Positions 47,502 to 59,159 of a stretch of DNA of 64,000 nucleotides are shown here, piece after piece. The stretch comes from Quercus robur (taxonomy: Eukaryota; Streptophyta; Magnoliopsida; Fagales; Fagaceae): positions 28,973,530 through 29,037,529 of the forward strand of contig NC_065543.1 of NCBI RefSeq assembly GCF_932294415.1. Direction: 5' to 3'. The first letter of the stretch is position 1. Every line of letters begins with the position of its first letter. The notes beneath the pieces were generated by a model, which had not been told where the DNA came from, ran no database searches, and worked only from the letters and a program-made list of their open reading frames with translations. The translations under genes were made by a program, and so were the position numbers.

Positions 47502-47560
47502 GGCAGTTGTTAAAATGAGAAAGTATTTGTAACGTCTCCTCTGTGACTCTGTATGTAGAC
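47289..47560 (-). other. Probable 5' UTR exon of the HARBI1-like gene
   Basis: On the minus strand this stretch ends CCGTTTTTTCAG followed by GTATGGGT, a good donor, at 47288. It contains a (CT)n run (GA on the plus strand, 47467-47496), common in plant leaders. No long coding frame lies in it. The transcription start is not fixed. Linkage to the coding exons is inferred from the matching acceptor near 42170. Confidence 0.4.
47467..47496. repeat. (GA)15 microsatellite
   Basis: A pure GA run inside the probable 5' UTR exon. Confidence 0.85.
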
Positions 47561-48055
47561 AAAGATAGACTCAAGAGAGAGTGGGATTCTCATTTTTTTT
47601 TCCCTTCTCAATTCAATCTCAACTCTCACAATGAAAAAAATGTCTCTACTCTCTCTAGTGTGGAGGGTTTTTCATCTTTCCTCTCTGGCTAAAAACTCTC
47701 TATTGGTGGTTTATTTGGTAAGTGAGAGACTGCCAGCCAGTGAGGATTTGGGTTCTTTTCTTTGGATTGAAACAGGAAAAAAAATATAGGTATGGACCCA
47801 TTTTCCCAAAATAAAAATAAAATAAACCCAATTTTGTATGCAGTGTGACTAAATAAATATAACCAAATTTGTTTTTTTTTTTGGGTTAAAAGATTAGTCT
47901 TAGGCAATACCATCAAGTCATTAACCATGAAAAAGAGTGATATACAAGGTAAAAAGGCATGAAAAAAAAAAAAAAAAAAGGTGAAATCACCATAGATAAT
48001 AAGAAAAAATGGTATATAATATGACTATAAAATTAGACAAGAGTAAAATTTACGA
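47561..48055. other. Upstream region of the HARBI1-like gene
   Basis: Presumed promoter region read on the minus strand. It contains short A and T tracts and no other recognisable element. Confidence 0.4.
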
Positions 48056-48059
48056 TGGG

Positions 48060-48480
48060 TTGAATCAAGAAGGGTGATTCCTAAACACTGTGATGAGAAT
48101 GATGGGCTTTGATGAAATTTGGATAGATCGGATTATGGATTGTGTTACTTTATTCTTATTCATGGAGAAAGCAAGAGTTATTTCACGTCTAGTAGGGGGT
48201 CTTTGTCAAGGAAATCATTTATTATCTTACCTTTTACTCTTATATGCAAAAGAACTATCTACTCTATTCAATCACTCAAGCAAAATGGGGAAATTAAGGA
48301 ACAAGATGCACCATGAAAGCCCCTAAAATAAGACCCTTTTTTGGTGTTGATGACTCACTAATTTTCAATAGAGCAAATTTTAAAGAATTCCAAAGATTCA
48401 TAAAAAAATTAAAAGAATTTTAAAGAGGCATCTAGGCAAAAGGTAAAAGTGAGTACCCATTCCTTTTCCTCTAACTAAAA
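48060..48480 (+). mobile_element. L1-type LINE RT fragment
   Basis: Frames read MMGFDEIWIDRIMDCVT, then SRGSLSRKS/GGLCQGNHLLSYLLLLYAKEL (cited as landmarks only) and GVDDSLIFNRANFKEFQ in degraded form. These correspond to the RT palm: MGF--KWI--IM-CV, GLRQGDPLSPYLFLLCAEGL and FADDSLIF of plant L1 elements. The sequence is heavily mutated and only a few hundred bases long. Confidence 0.75.
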
Positions 48481-50130
48481 CATCCATAATGAGTTCAACA
48501 AATAAAGGTTATCAATTTCATACCATACCGACTAGTACAACTAAAATATATTGTGCTTATCACCAGATCGATATGGTGATCTCTCTTGAAACATGCTGGC
48601 TCAAATACCGAAGCATTGATTTCAACCTTTTTAGAAGAAAAATCCATTTCAAACTAGTACAATCTTCTTTGAAAATTGATTGAAAGTTAGATCAATCTCG
48701 GCCACTGGCAGCCACTGCCCTTAATCATGTTGTGCAAGCAACATCAACCCTACTCCACAACTGCTACATAGCTTGACCGTTTGACCAATTTTTATGCCTA
48801 TACTTTTCCAAGAATATAATTGTTGCTTTGAATATAATCAAAATACTTTCCGAAACAGTCCATTGGTATTGTATTAGGTAGAGAAGTTTTGGAGAGGCGG
48901 TAGAAGGGTGTGGAGAAGAAAGAGTGAAATTAGAGTATTTAGGGTTTGTCGAAGTGGTTGTGATGATGGACGGTTATGATTAAGTGTTAAATTTGGATAG
49001 GTTTGTGTGTATTAAATACTATGTTTTGAAATGGAACCTTATTAAAAAAAAAAAAACTTTGATTAAAACATTAAATGAATGTTTTTTCCCATTTTTTCTT
49101 GGTTACATGTTGGTTCGTAAATCTTTTGTATTTTTATGAAATAGAATGAAATTTAAAATAATCAACACTAAGATGGTTATTTTAATTCTTTTTTGGTTCA
49201 AGACTAACTTATATTGTAATTTTCACTACAAATCATAAATTCATTCAATCTCGAAACAATACACCAAAATCGAATAATACCGAAATATTTCATTCCCCTA
49301 ATCAAATCAAAATGGTCTTTGGTATAGTATTGACTTCCTTGCTTTAAACTCCTCTTTTTTTCAATTTTATTAATGGAAACTCTTTTTTCTTTCTTCAACA
49401 AACTCACAAGTGGGTCAACAAATTTTTGCTTTGCTATAGTACTCAAAAATATGATAAGTATTGTAGCAAAAACTAAATGATTCTCCTAGCATTTACTATC
49501 ACCTCTAAAGTCCCAAGATCTTTCTCACTCTCTCTCAACAACCTTTCTTTCATCATGTGTTAGGGTGAGACTCGATCCCCTTTCAAGATAGCAACATGGT
49601 AATTTTAGAAACAAACTCAATCCACAATCTTGAGTATTTCTCAAGACTAAGATCATGGGTGGTTTTACAATGAAAAGGACAAAGATCTGAACAATACCAA
49701 GCTTCAAAACAAAAAGGAAGAGAGAGATGAAGAAAATGAAGAGGATGAGGATGAAGATCGCACATTTGAAAATGATGACTAGGAGAATCATGATTGGCAA
49801 GATAGAGATGAAGATGAGAAAGGAAAAGGAACGATATAACCGCAAGGAGAGGTGCCCCCACAACATCCAAATCTGTTGTCTCAGCCTTATTGCCATGGAG
49901 ATTGTGTCGAAGGATGATGGTGGTGGGTTAGGGCTATGTAGGTTTCTATGGGTTTTTTTCTTTCTTGGTGTGTAAGGGGCTATATCTTGGTGTAGTTATG
50001 CTATTGTGGGGTTGATTAGGGTTGAAAATAGTAATATTTAAATAGAATAGAGAAACAAATAGAGAGTTTGTTGCAATGCATATTCAAAAATGTTGGTAGG
50101 TAAAATGGAAAAGAGACTTTTGAGAAACAA
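48481..50130. other. Intergenic, no recognisable feature
   Basis: Contains a region near 48520-48610 with gatcgatatggt and taccg words that resembles sequence near 52900-53000, so it may be part of a dispersed repeat. The frames at 49525-49896 and 49727-49975 are low-complexity and not convincing. Confidence 0.4.
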
Positions 50131-50900
50131 ATTTGCTAGAACTTTGTAGAGCCCATTATGAATGGTCTTAAGCATATTGGGTCAAGATAGTTGTGCTTAG
50201 AGTAAGACTGTGTAAGTCACCCAAAACCTGGCCATGACAATACACTATAAGCATTGTGGGCTAGAGTGTAGGACAATAGTCATCACTTTGTTTAAAGGTA
50301 CAAGAATTAATGTTTAACCCCTCAAACAAAGTCCAAACTGTTGTATATATACATAGATAGGTTGTAACAATATTGTTTGAGTTTGGAGAATATTTTTTCA
50401 TAAAATTGTTAAAGTGAAAATTCAAGTTCTGAAATTTTCTAAGTGAAAATTCGAAATTAAGCATTTTCGATCGGTCGAAACTTTGGCTCGATCGATCGAT
50501 ATGGTAAGAAAATAATTCTGGAGTCTCTAGATGTCTTGATCGCTGTTCGATTCCTATTTGATCGATTGAAAGTCGAAAATCAGGATTTTCTGCAGAATTT
50601 TCAGATGACTATTCAGAGAGTTTGAAGAGGTTTCAAGTCTTGTGAACGGTTTTATGAAACATTTTAATTCTCCATACATGTCTTTTGATGAAATATAACT
50701 CCACAAAATAGTAAGTTAGAGAGAAATATAAGAAATCCTGTGGTTATTCTCCAGAATTACTATTTGTAGAACCCAACATCTTGGTTGTATCCTGGAGACA
50801 AATTTGCGATAACCCTTTAGCAATAATAGTGTGGGGGGGGGGGGGCAAATATTGTCTAAGGAAGACAATATTGTGCCTCCAAATTATTTATTTTCTTTTT
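50131..50900. other. Probable repeat with cgatcgatcg-rich segment, unclassified
   Basis: A segment at 50465-50580 repeats the words cgatcg and gtcgaaa several times, unlike its surroundings. A G12-13 run lies near 50833-50845, followed by caatattg repeated around a short spacer. The whole looks like part of a degraded LTR retrotransposon, but no termini or coding motifs support that. Confidence 0.3.
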
Positions 50901-52280
50901 TTCTTTTGTATTAACCTTGTTCTTTGATTATTACATGGTGTAATATCCCCAACACAAACTAGAATTTCTAAATTTTGAGTTGAGGCGCAAGGATTAGAAG
51001 GTATTACGCACCACTATTTCCTGATCTAGAGATCAGCCTCCACTATTGTCATTTAGTCAATTCAATTAAAATCCTAATAAAGCTTATTAGAACGCCATTG
51101 ACTAGACACATATTTTGAAAAAATTTATTATACAATTGTGAAATTGTGAAAAATGCATGGAAAAATAAGTTAAAAACACTAAGGATAAACTACTTAAAGT
51201 AAAAAGCATACACATTTATGCTAAAAGAAATATTTATAGTTGACCCTTTTTCGGCTGAGTATGCAGCACATGCGAAGTCAAAAACCTAAACAGATGGATA
51301 ATTTCATAGTTAATGAACTTAAATCCATGTATGCACCCATGCAGCATGCATCCAACTAGATTCCTATGTACCTTCGTAGTTATTATACCTATTGTAGTTC
51401 AAAAGCAAGTGGAGTGTAATATCGATATAAGGTGTTATCCTTGAGGTAACCATCATCCTTTTAGGTAGTATTTTTAGTTGTAGTGGGTGATAAGTGTGAC
51501 TATTCTTAAGGAACCTAGTTTGTGATCTATTGTGTTGCTTGAGTGGTCGTCACAAGGCAATATACAAGTCTTGGAAGGGTCTCTAGGTTTAAGGTAGTAG
51601 GCATCCTATACGGTTTCAGTCATGGAGAGTAAGTATATATGATGTCGTACACGTGAGATTTAGCCCTAGATGCCAGTTTATCTACCATACCCATGACGAG
51701 TCGAAATACACCTGTGTTCTTAGGAGAGTCAATAAATATAGTAAGCTTGCCCATAATGGTAGGGCAACAAGAACTATCACCTAGGGAAGAAGAAAAGAGA
51801 AAACTAAGAAATGCATATGAGACTTACAGGAGGATTGAACGGATGCTTTAGGAGCACTTAGGATTCAAATGCAGTGGATAGGAGGGCTATAGATATTAGA
51901 GTTGAAAGGGAGAAGGAAATTAGATTTAAGTGGAAGTTAAATATTAAAGAGGAAAAGGCCTTTCATGAATCAAATATAACCTCACTTATAGACTAACAAG
52001 AAGAAATCAGTAATCTTCCAATGTTCGGATCTAATAGAATTAAAAAGGATAGTTGTCGCCTTGGAGCCTTGAGTAGTGAATCAATTGAAAATTGACGGGA
52101 GACCTAAAATAGCGATTATAATTACCCATGCAGGAAACAAAAGGACGCTACAGTTAGAAGTATCCACATTGCCTTAATCAAGGCTATACAAAGAAGTTGA
52201 CTATGTGACTTGGAGGTTAAAATCTCTCTAGTTTTCTCATCCTTCACTCATGACCAAGCAAAAATTAGGGAGTTATACCA
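50901..52280. other. Intergenic, no recognisable feature
   Basis: Mixed sequence without long open frames. Probably decayed repeat DNA; nothing can be named. Confidence 0.4.
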
Positions 52281-52412
52281 TCGCACACCCTTAGTGTAAT
52301 GGTCACTCTACAAGTATAAGTACTTGTAGAGTGTGGAGGGTAGGGGTCGTAGTTTAAGTTTTCAGGAGGAAGCTTCACACATATATACACTTAGATTATG
52401 CTAGATATTCCA
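52281..52412 (+). mobile_element. SINE, same family as 3240-3344
   Basis: The A-box region ttagtgtaatggtcac and the following ctacaagtataagtacttgt match the minus-strand SINE at 3240-3344. The B box is degraded (ggtcgtagtttaagt). The 3' part, gaagcttcacacatata, also matches. No target duplication was identified. Confidence 0.7.
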
Positions 52413-52865
52413 TAACTCATAACTAAAAAATGGCATTTCCGTAATTAAAACTACATAGTGGGTCCCACGATCAGAGTCAGCCGTAACTTTTGACCATTTT
52501 CTTTTTTTCTTCACTGGGTTCGGTCTCTTCATCTTTTTTTTTCCCCTTTCACACTAGGTGGCTTCTTCTTCTTCTTTTTCTTTTCCCTTTCACGCTGCGT
52601 CTTGGTCTTCTTCATTAAGGGTTTTTTTTTTTTTTTTTTTTTTTTTTTTGGGGTTTGGTGAGTACTAGGGGTTGAAGGAAAAAAAGAAGAAAAGCTGCAC
52701 CAAGTTACAGGTATGGGCCCACAAATAGTTGAAAATTTTGAGTGATGACAAGTTGAGTGATGGTGCCAAACAGACTTTGTGTAGAGAGTTGGGATATTTT
52801 AAGTGATGAGTGACGAAAATTAAGTGAAGAGTGATGAGTGATGAAAAAAAAATTCAAACAGGACC
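52410..52865. mobile_element. Partial TIR element related to 32765-33767
   Basis: The left part has cataactcataac and the right part gagtgatgagtgatgaaa followed by caaacaggacc and TTA, as in the element at 32765-33767. The outermost left end is missing, adjoining the SINE. A T tract of about 27 bases lies near 52622-52650. Confidence 0.55.
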
Positions 52866-54640
52866 TTAGCTTCAGTCGCCATCTAGACCAAAGAAGTTCA
52901 TATCGTACACTACCAATCGATATTGGTCATGTCAGTCCTAGGAATTGATACAAAAACACCTTTAAAATGTACCACTCAAGATGCCGATCTATACCAAACC
53001 ATATCGAACATATTGGTGAATTTTTTGTCAGGAAAAGAAAATCAGTCGATACAAAAAACAACGAAACGAACAACCCACCCAGGTCGCTGCAGGTGGGCAC
53101 CTCATCGACAGTTTGCCCTCTTCTACATCTACTTCTTGAATTTTTTTGTTTTATCAATCATTTTTCTTCTATGCTTTATTTTTATTTACTTCTTTTTACC
53201 ATTTTGCTTTGTTTTGTTTTATGTGTATCTCTTAATTTGAGTGCCTTCCCACGTAACTGAAGAGTAGATAGTCGGTACTAACTACCACCCATCTATTAAA
53301 CATATGAATAAAACTAAAGATACAAACTATTTTATAAAAAAAATTTACAAACTACTGATGTGGTGAGTGATTATTGGTAAATAAAAAAGTGATATTAATA
53401 ACGGGTTTAGATGAAAACTAATAAAAAGTTGGCCATATTAACATTTTGTAAAAATGTTGTAAAATAGTTTGTCCTTATATCATTACCCTAAACATATTCC
53501 CAAATAGTTTTATTTTAGTTTTTTTTAAAGGCAAAACTATGGTTATGGCAAAGTATATGGAAAGTTGAATATAAACTATTTTCGACATCATATTTGTTAT
53601 TGTCTCTTTGTATTTTTTTTTTCTTTCATTATCTAGGTACGAGAGTTTATTGACTTTATCATTATAATTCTAGAAAAAATTATTATAATAATTATAATAA
53701 TTAGGCTGACCTTATATGAAATATGGTCTTATAAATTTAAAAGTTTTTTTATTTCAATAAAAATAAAAAAGGTTTTTTTAAAAATTATATGAGATTTGAT
53801 GAATAATATATGTATATATAACAGTAATCTTAAAAAGGAATATTTATATTAATTGGTACTAGAGTATTTCATTTCTCTGGCCAAGCCAAAATATCTTTTA
53901 GTATGGTATTGACATTTTTGATATGGACCAAATGACCTTACTGTGATCTTATAATGAACCAAACTCTTTAAAAAGCTTAACTAGGTGCCAAAGGGAATCT
54001 CCCCTTCAATTAAATAGTACAATTTTCCTCAAAAGAAGAGTTTGTTGAGATTGTCAACTTCATTTCATCTCAACATTAGTGTACCACAACAATTCTCAAT
54101 CACATTAAATGTGATTAAACATGTCCTCTACTTACAACTTGAGGCACTCTAACTTAGAATATATCTCATCAGCCATCCAAAAGTAGGTGTTTCTAGCACA
54201 AAAAAAAAAAAATGATTTCATTATAAAATCATCAATTGAAAGTCTAAAATAAAATTTGCAAACAATAGTCTCCAATCAAAATCCAAGTCCATGCATGCAC
54301 TAAAGATGAACCAAGTTAATTCAACTAAATATGCATAAGATCTTAAAGATATACTTAAATTTATGGGTCCTTTAAATTTTAATTATGGCATGGAGGATTG
54401 ACTAGGGTTTTCAATGGTGTTTTAGAATGAATTTAGGGATTTTTTCAAAGAGAGAAACCATGGATCTTTTTTAGATAAATTTATAGTTTTTTTTTTTTTG
54501 GGGTAAAAAATGAGGGTTTGTATCAAGTGTCAGGGTGTGGGCAATTTTTGATTTTTTGAGGTCAATATAGTAAAATTGTAGTAGTAGTAACAGGTTGACG
54601 AGGATGAGATTTATTGTGTCTCTTTAGTGGAGCAAAAAAG
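52866..54640. other. AT-rich intergenic sequence
   Basis: Open frames at 52923-53260 have no domain and end in a T-rich, hydrophobic-coding stretch. No gene is supported. Confidence 0.45.
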
Positions 54641-54648
54641 TTAAAAGC

Positions 54649-54905
54649 CCACCAAAAGGAGAAATTATAAGATTCTCATGGTGAACAAGTAACATGGTCC
54701 ACCATTCCACTAAAAGACTCCCACCTGTTTAAAATTGCTAAATTAGAATTTTTTTTTAAAAAAAAAACAGAAACTAATTACTGACTCAGCAATTTTAAAC
54801 AAGTAGGAGTCTTTTAATGTAATGGTGGACAAGTGATATGATCGATTAGAGTACTGTATAATTTCTCCACCAAAAATGATATTAAAATTAATTGTCCTTT
54901 ATTAA
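54649..54905. mobile_element. Fold-back element with about 110-bp arms
   Basis: The left arm begins ggagaaattata and runs through ggtccaccatt, taaaagactcc and gtttaaaattgct. The right arm is its reverse complement, running agcaattttaaac, ggagtctttta, aatggtggac and ending tataatttctcc. Only a short spacer with A and T runs separates them, so the whole unit could form one long hairpin. No coding content. Confidence 0.75.
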
Positions 54906-55725
54906 CAAGTGATGTAAGAAAACATATTAAAGGGCATTTAATTATTCAATAAATGATGCTTTTATAAATTTTCCAAAAAATAAACAAACAAATTCAAATT
55001 GTGCACACATACCAATAAAATTATAGAAAACAATAATGAATTTGTGTGTACAAAGACTCCTACCTGTTTAAAATTACTGAGTTAGAAAATTTTTTTAAAC
55101 AGAAACTAATTACTGACTCAACAATTTTAAACAAGTAGGAGTCTTTTAATATAATGGTGGACAAGTGACACTATCCACTAGAGTACTGTATAATTTCTCC
55201 ACCAAAAGTGATATTAAAATTAATTGTCCTTTATTAACAAGTGATGTAAGAACACATATTAAAGTGCATTTAATTATTCAATAAATGATGCTTTTATAAA
55301 TTTTTCAAAAAATAAACAAACAAATTCAAATTGTGCACACATACCAATAAAATTACAGAAAACAATAATGAATTTGTTTGTACAAAGACTCCTACTTGTT
55401 TAAAATTGCTGAGTTAGAAATTTTTTTGAACAGAAACTAATTACTGACTCAGCAATTTTAAACAAGTAGGAGTTTTTTAATATAATGGTGGACAAGTGAC
55501 ATGCTCCACTAGAGTACTGTATAATTTCTCCACCAAAAGTGATATTAAAATTAATTATCCTTTATTAACAAGTGATGTAAGAATACATATTAAAGTGCAT
55601 TTAATTATTCAATAAATGATGCTTTTATAAATTTTTCAAAATTTTTTTTAAAAAAATTCAAATTGTGCACACATACCAATAAAATTACATAAAACAATAA
55701 AGAATTTGTGTGTACAAAGTAATAA
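54716..55725. repeat. Tandem array, about 335-bp unit, three copies
   Basis: Units starting gactcc lie at 54716, 55055 and 55387 (steps of 339 and 332). Each holds the inner hairpin (actcctacttgtttaaaat and its complement within about 110 bp), then a shared tail with gtactgtataatttctcc, gatattaaaattaatt, ttcaataaatgatgct and gtgcacacataccaat. The third copy ends near 55725 at gtgtacaaag. The first copy alone keeps the outer arm of the fold-back element, so the array grew from that copy. Confidence 0.85.
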
Positions 55726-56014
55726 ATTATTTTTTTTAAACAATAATTATTGACCAATGTATTTTTTCTTCAAAAAATGTGCATCATAACTCATCATTAA
55801 ATTTTTATTAGTCAATAACTTATATAATGTACAAGAAAGTTTTACAATACATGAATTTTTTTTCTTTTTTTTTTAAAATATGAAATTTGATAATTATTGT
55901 AATTAATAATAAATTTTTATTTATTTTCTAAATATAATTATAGTAGTTATTAATAGGCAATTATGATAGTTATCAAGAGTCTTTTATTTGTTGAAAGATT
56001 TTAATGGAGGATTT

Positions 56015-56138
56015 TTTTTTTTTTTTTTTAGAGATAATTACAACATACTGCTAACTCTACAGCTTGGACCCTTTCCCTCCTAGACCCGCAAGCACTTTGT
56101 ACACGGGGAGATGTCAATTTAGCTATAAAGCCTTTGGC
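56015..56138 (-). mobile_element. SINE with poly-A tail and 17-bp target duplication
   Basis: On the minus strand the element starts gccaaaggctttatagc, has an A-box-like tagctaaattga and a B-box-like gggtccaagctg, and ends in gtaattatctct plus a poly-A tail (T run at 56012-56029 on the plus strand). A perfect 17-bp duplication, attttaatggaggattt, flanks it at 55998-56014 and 56139-56155. This is a second SINE family, distinct from that at 3240. Confidence 0.85.
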
Positions 56139-56155
56139 ATTTTAATGGAGGATTT

Positions 56156-56410
56156 AAATATAGAATATAATTTAAATTTAATTAAAAATATATAAAATAT
56201 GATAATGATGTGTTAAAGTGTAAGGCCTCCAAAACTTATGTTGTAAAATATTATGAGATCAACCAAAACTCAAATGTCTTCAATATATACTATAGATTAT
56301 TCTTTAATATATGCCCGAGGGTAAAATCACATGTTCAACAAATCTATAATGCCAAAATAGAATATGACTAATCAATACATGAGGGTAAAAATTTACATGA
56401 TATATATATA
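56156..56410. other. AT-rich spacer
   Basis: No feature recognised. Confidence 0.4.
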
Positions 56411-57234
56411 CTAACGCGTGCAATAAGGCTCTTTTTTTATTTTTTTATTTTTTTGTCTTGTGTCATAATTTTACATTTTTTAAAAAATTTTAAATAAGTT
56501 TGTTTTGAAATCATGGATTAGTAAGAGAGTGTCCTATTTTGTAGGCATTTTAAGTGAAGTTGGAGATATAGTTTTACCGGGTTGTCTTCAAGTTTTTTCC
56601 CTGTTAAACGTAATGTTTAGGGTTATTTCCAAACCACATAAAAGTCCAGTCTAAAGAGATGAGTAAGGGTGTGCATGGGTCGGATTGGGTTGGGTTGAGA
56701 AGATTTTTTGACCCAACCCACCATTGTGGGTCAAAACAAAATTCAACCCAACCCAACCCACATGGGTCGGGTTGAACCCATGGGTTTAACAAATTTTTAT
56801 TATTATTATTATTAAATTGAGTAAAAAAATATAAATATTAATATATTAAAAAAACCCAATGATTAGTATCAATGTAACTTCTTAAAGGCAAACAACACTA
56901 ATGACTAAACAACAATTGTAATTTACTAGGGTTTGTGTGAACTAATTGATTTTTATATAGGATAAGAAGAGTTGGTTATTTTAAAAAATTTATAATTATA
57001 TAATATATATAAATATATATATTAAATATATGGGTGGGTCAGGTTGGGTTTGGTGGGTTTGAAATTTCATGACCCAATCCCAACCTGACCTGTTATCAAA
57101 AAAAATTTTGTAACCCATCCCAACCCACCAAGGCCTAAAAACCGACCCAACCCGGCGGGTTTGGTTGGGTCGGGTCAATTTTGGCGAGTTGACTACACAC
57201 CCCTAGAGGGAAGTTCTCTTATAAATAATATAGA
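56411..57234 (-). mobile_element. Helitron remnant carrying a nested hAT MITE
   Basis: Internal words match the remnant at 19961-20222 (gtgtcataatttt, catggattagtaa, ggcattttaagtg), and the right end has cttataaataatatag. On the minus strand the 5' end is TCTATATTATTTATAAGAG after an A. The 3' end near 56411 retains GCACGCGTTAG with a degraded CTRR. The middle is occupied by the hAT-like element at 56664-57205. Confidence 0.5.
56664..57205. mobile_element. hAT-like MITE rich in gggttgggtc
   Basis: The left end TAAGGGTGTGCATGGG pairs with the reverse-complemented right end TAGGGGTGTGTAG. Flanking 8-mers gagatgag and gagggaag agree at five positions. The sub-terminal regions carry repeated gggttgggt and acccaaccc words on both sides, which extend the inverted symmetry. 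It lies inside the Helitron remnant. Confidence 0.65.
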
Positions 57235-57255
57235 TATATAAAAGTTTAAATACTA

Positions 57256-58223
57256 CTAGCCCCATCCCATGCGTAGAGCGCGTGCATGAGCCTTCTTTTT
57301 TTAGGGGGGTTTAGTGTCATAATTTTATATTCATCCCAATTTGAAGCTTAAATGTATATTCAATTAGGGGTGGTAATTTGTGTTCACATGTTGGGCCAAC
57401 TCATGAGTATTCGACTATATAGGTCAACACTAACCCGACATGTTTATTAAATGAGTCAAGATTCCTCAACCTTAACACAACCTATTTATTAAACGGGTCA
57501 GTTGTGTCGACCTGTTTATCAGATTTTATCAAAATGAAAAAAAAAAATTATAAAAAAACAAACAAATAAATATTTTAATATAAAATTCAAAACCAACGAG
57601 TAATTGCATCACAAATAATCATTCAAAACTAAAGCATATCCCAATATCACAAATAATCAATCACAATATGTCAAAGAAAATAAACCACAACAACTAATAA
57701 GTTTATATACTTAGAATTTGAAGGGTATATTGGTAAAATGTCATTTAATTAAATGAGTCAAACGGGTTCTATATGTTAAACACTAACCCAACTTGTTTAT
57801 TAAACGGGTCAAACATATATGTTAACCTAAATATGATACGAACCCATTAAGCCTTAACCCATAACCTACTTATTTTGTGTCGTGTCGTGTTGGGCTCGCC
57901 GGTTGTGTCTAATTTTGCCACCCCTATGTTCAATCATATTATGAATTTGAGAACTACTAATACAGCTAAGAGTGTCCTTAAGCTAGCTCCAAAAAATGAA
58001 CACATTCACTCATTCACATATGATTTCAATTTTTTTTTAGTTTTCGTTTTTTGTGGCTAGCCTAATGACACTCCTGTCTGTATCAGTAGTTCTCAAATTC
58101 ATAATATGATTGAACATACACTTAAGCCTCAAATTGTGATGAATAAAAAATTATGACACTACCCCCCCCCCCCCAAAAAAAAAGAAGCCTCATGCACGTG
58201 CCGAGAACATGCGATGAGGCTAG
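57256..58223. mobile_element. Inverted pair of Helitron 3' ends
   Basis: The left end is ctag preceded by A (57256) and the right end is ctag followed by T (58220-58223). Both are preceded, reading outward, by a Helitron-type 3' region with cctcatgcacg and a hairpin-like GC-rich stretch. The inner arms match as inverted repeats: gtgtcataatttt/aaaaattatgacac, and then 39 bases around 57930-57966 and 58080-58118 with one mismatch (caatcatattatgaattt and its complement). A hAT MITE at 57365-57926 splits the left arm. Confidence 0.6.
57365..57926. mobile_element. hAT MITE, TAGGGGTGG ends, 8-bp duplication
   Basis: Ends TAGGGGTGGTAATTTG and (reverse-complemented) TAGGGGTGGCAAAATT are inverted repeats. 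Flanking 8-mers tattcaat (57357-57364) and tgttcaat (57927-57934) differ at one base. The intact right arm of the surrounding structure shows the uninterrupted target (its complement reads tgttcaatc), confirming the insertion point. The interior has acgggtca words and no coding content. Confidence 0.8.
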
Positions 58224-59155
58224 TTCATCTTATATTTTTGTATATTTACAAACATTACCCAGTCTAGTTCTTATAAAGTGCATTGGTTGTTTTACTTTAT
58301 TAATTCGTCCTACTTCTTATCACATCCCCCTTTAGTGATTGAAAATGGCATAATTTCCAAATTGGGATGAGTGAAAAATATTCACATTTAGAGAAAAATA
58401 AAATAAAATAAAGCCTATGAAGACGCGCATGCAAATAGGCTAATTTAACTAATTTATGTCCCTTGATCTTATAAGGTTCAAAATTAATTTTTCTTAATTT
58501 TTTCTATCATTTATCCGCCTTCATAATTTGGACTCCATAAAAAAGAAGACGTTCACACACTTAAGTTTGAAACTCTTTCTTTACCTCTCTAAGAAATATA
58601 TATATATATATATATATATGATGGAAAAATTTTGCTTGTACCAAAAAATTAATGGTAGTGTCTTTCCCTTCCCTTCAAATCATTAGAAAGTTATATTTGA
58701 AAACAACTTGAATAACGGAGCTATAAAGAATTAAAGATAAAAGCAGTTTAATAGTATTCCCTAAATCTTGATAATCCCAAGTCTTGTAGCAAAATATTGA
58801 TAATTTATCTATTTGTAATTGTGTAATGTATAATTTATAATTGCGCATAGATGCTCTTTTTTTCTTTTTCTTTTTAATTGTTAAAATTATTACTTATTAT
58901 AAAAATCTTACAAACTGATATCAATAATAAGATTAGTGCCATGTAAGTAACATAACAAATGGATGTAAAATATAAAGTTAGTATGTATTGCACACATAAT
59001 TAGGAATCAAATAAAAGTTTAAAAATTGAAAAGGTTATCGAGTATTAATTGGGTATGTGTCATATCCACTACCTATCAAACAACAACAAAAACAAAAACA
59101 AAAAAGCAATTGGGTAGGTATCATAACTCATAAACTGTTAAAAAAAGCCTAGCCT
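58224..59155. other. AT-rich intergenic sequence
   Basis: Contains an (AT)n microsatellite at about 58598-58619. A ctaat preceded by gcgcatgcaaatagg near 58425-58444 resembles another decayed Helitron 3' end, but on its own it is weak. Confidence 0.4.
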
Positions 59156-59159
59156 TTAA

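Noticed and set aside
49525..49975. Overlapping open frames of 82-123 residues on both strands
   Set aside because: Composition-driven (GA/TC-rich, giving Met/Lys/Arg-rich or Leu/Phe-rich proteins); no domain.
54649..55725. Centromeric or telomeric satellite
   Set aside because: Only three copies, each built around a MITE-like hairpin; no telomere-type motif anywhere in the window.
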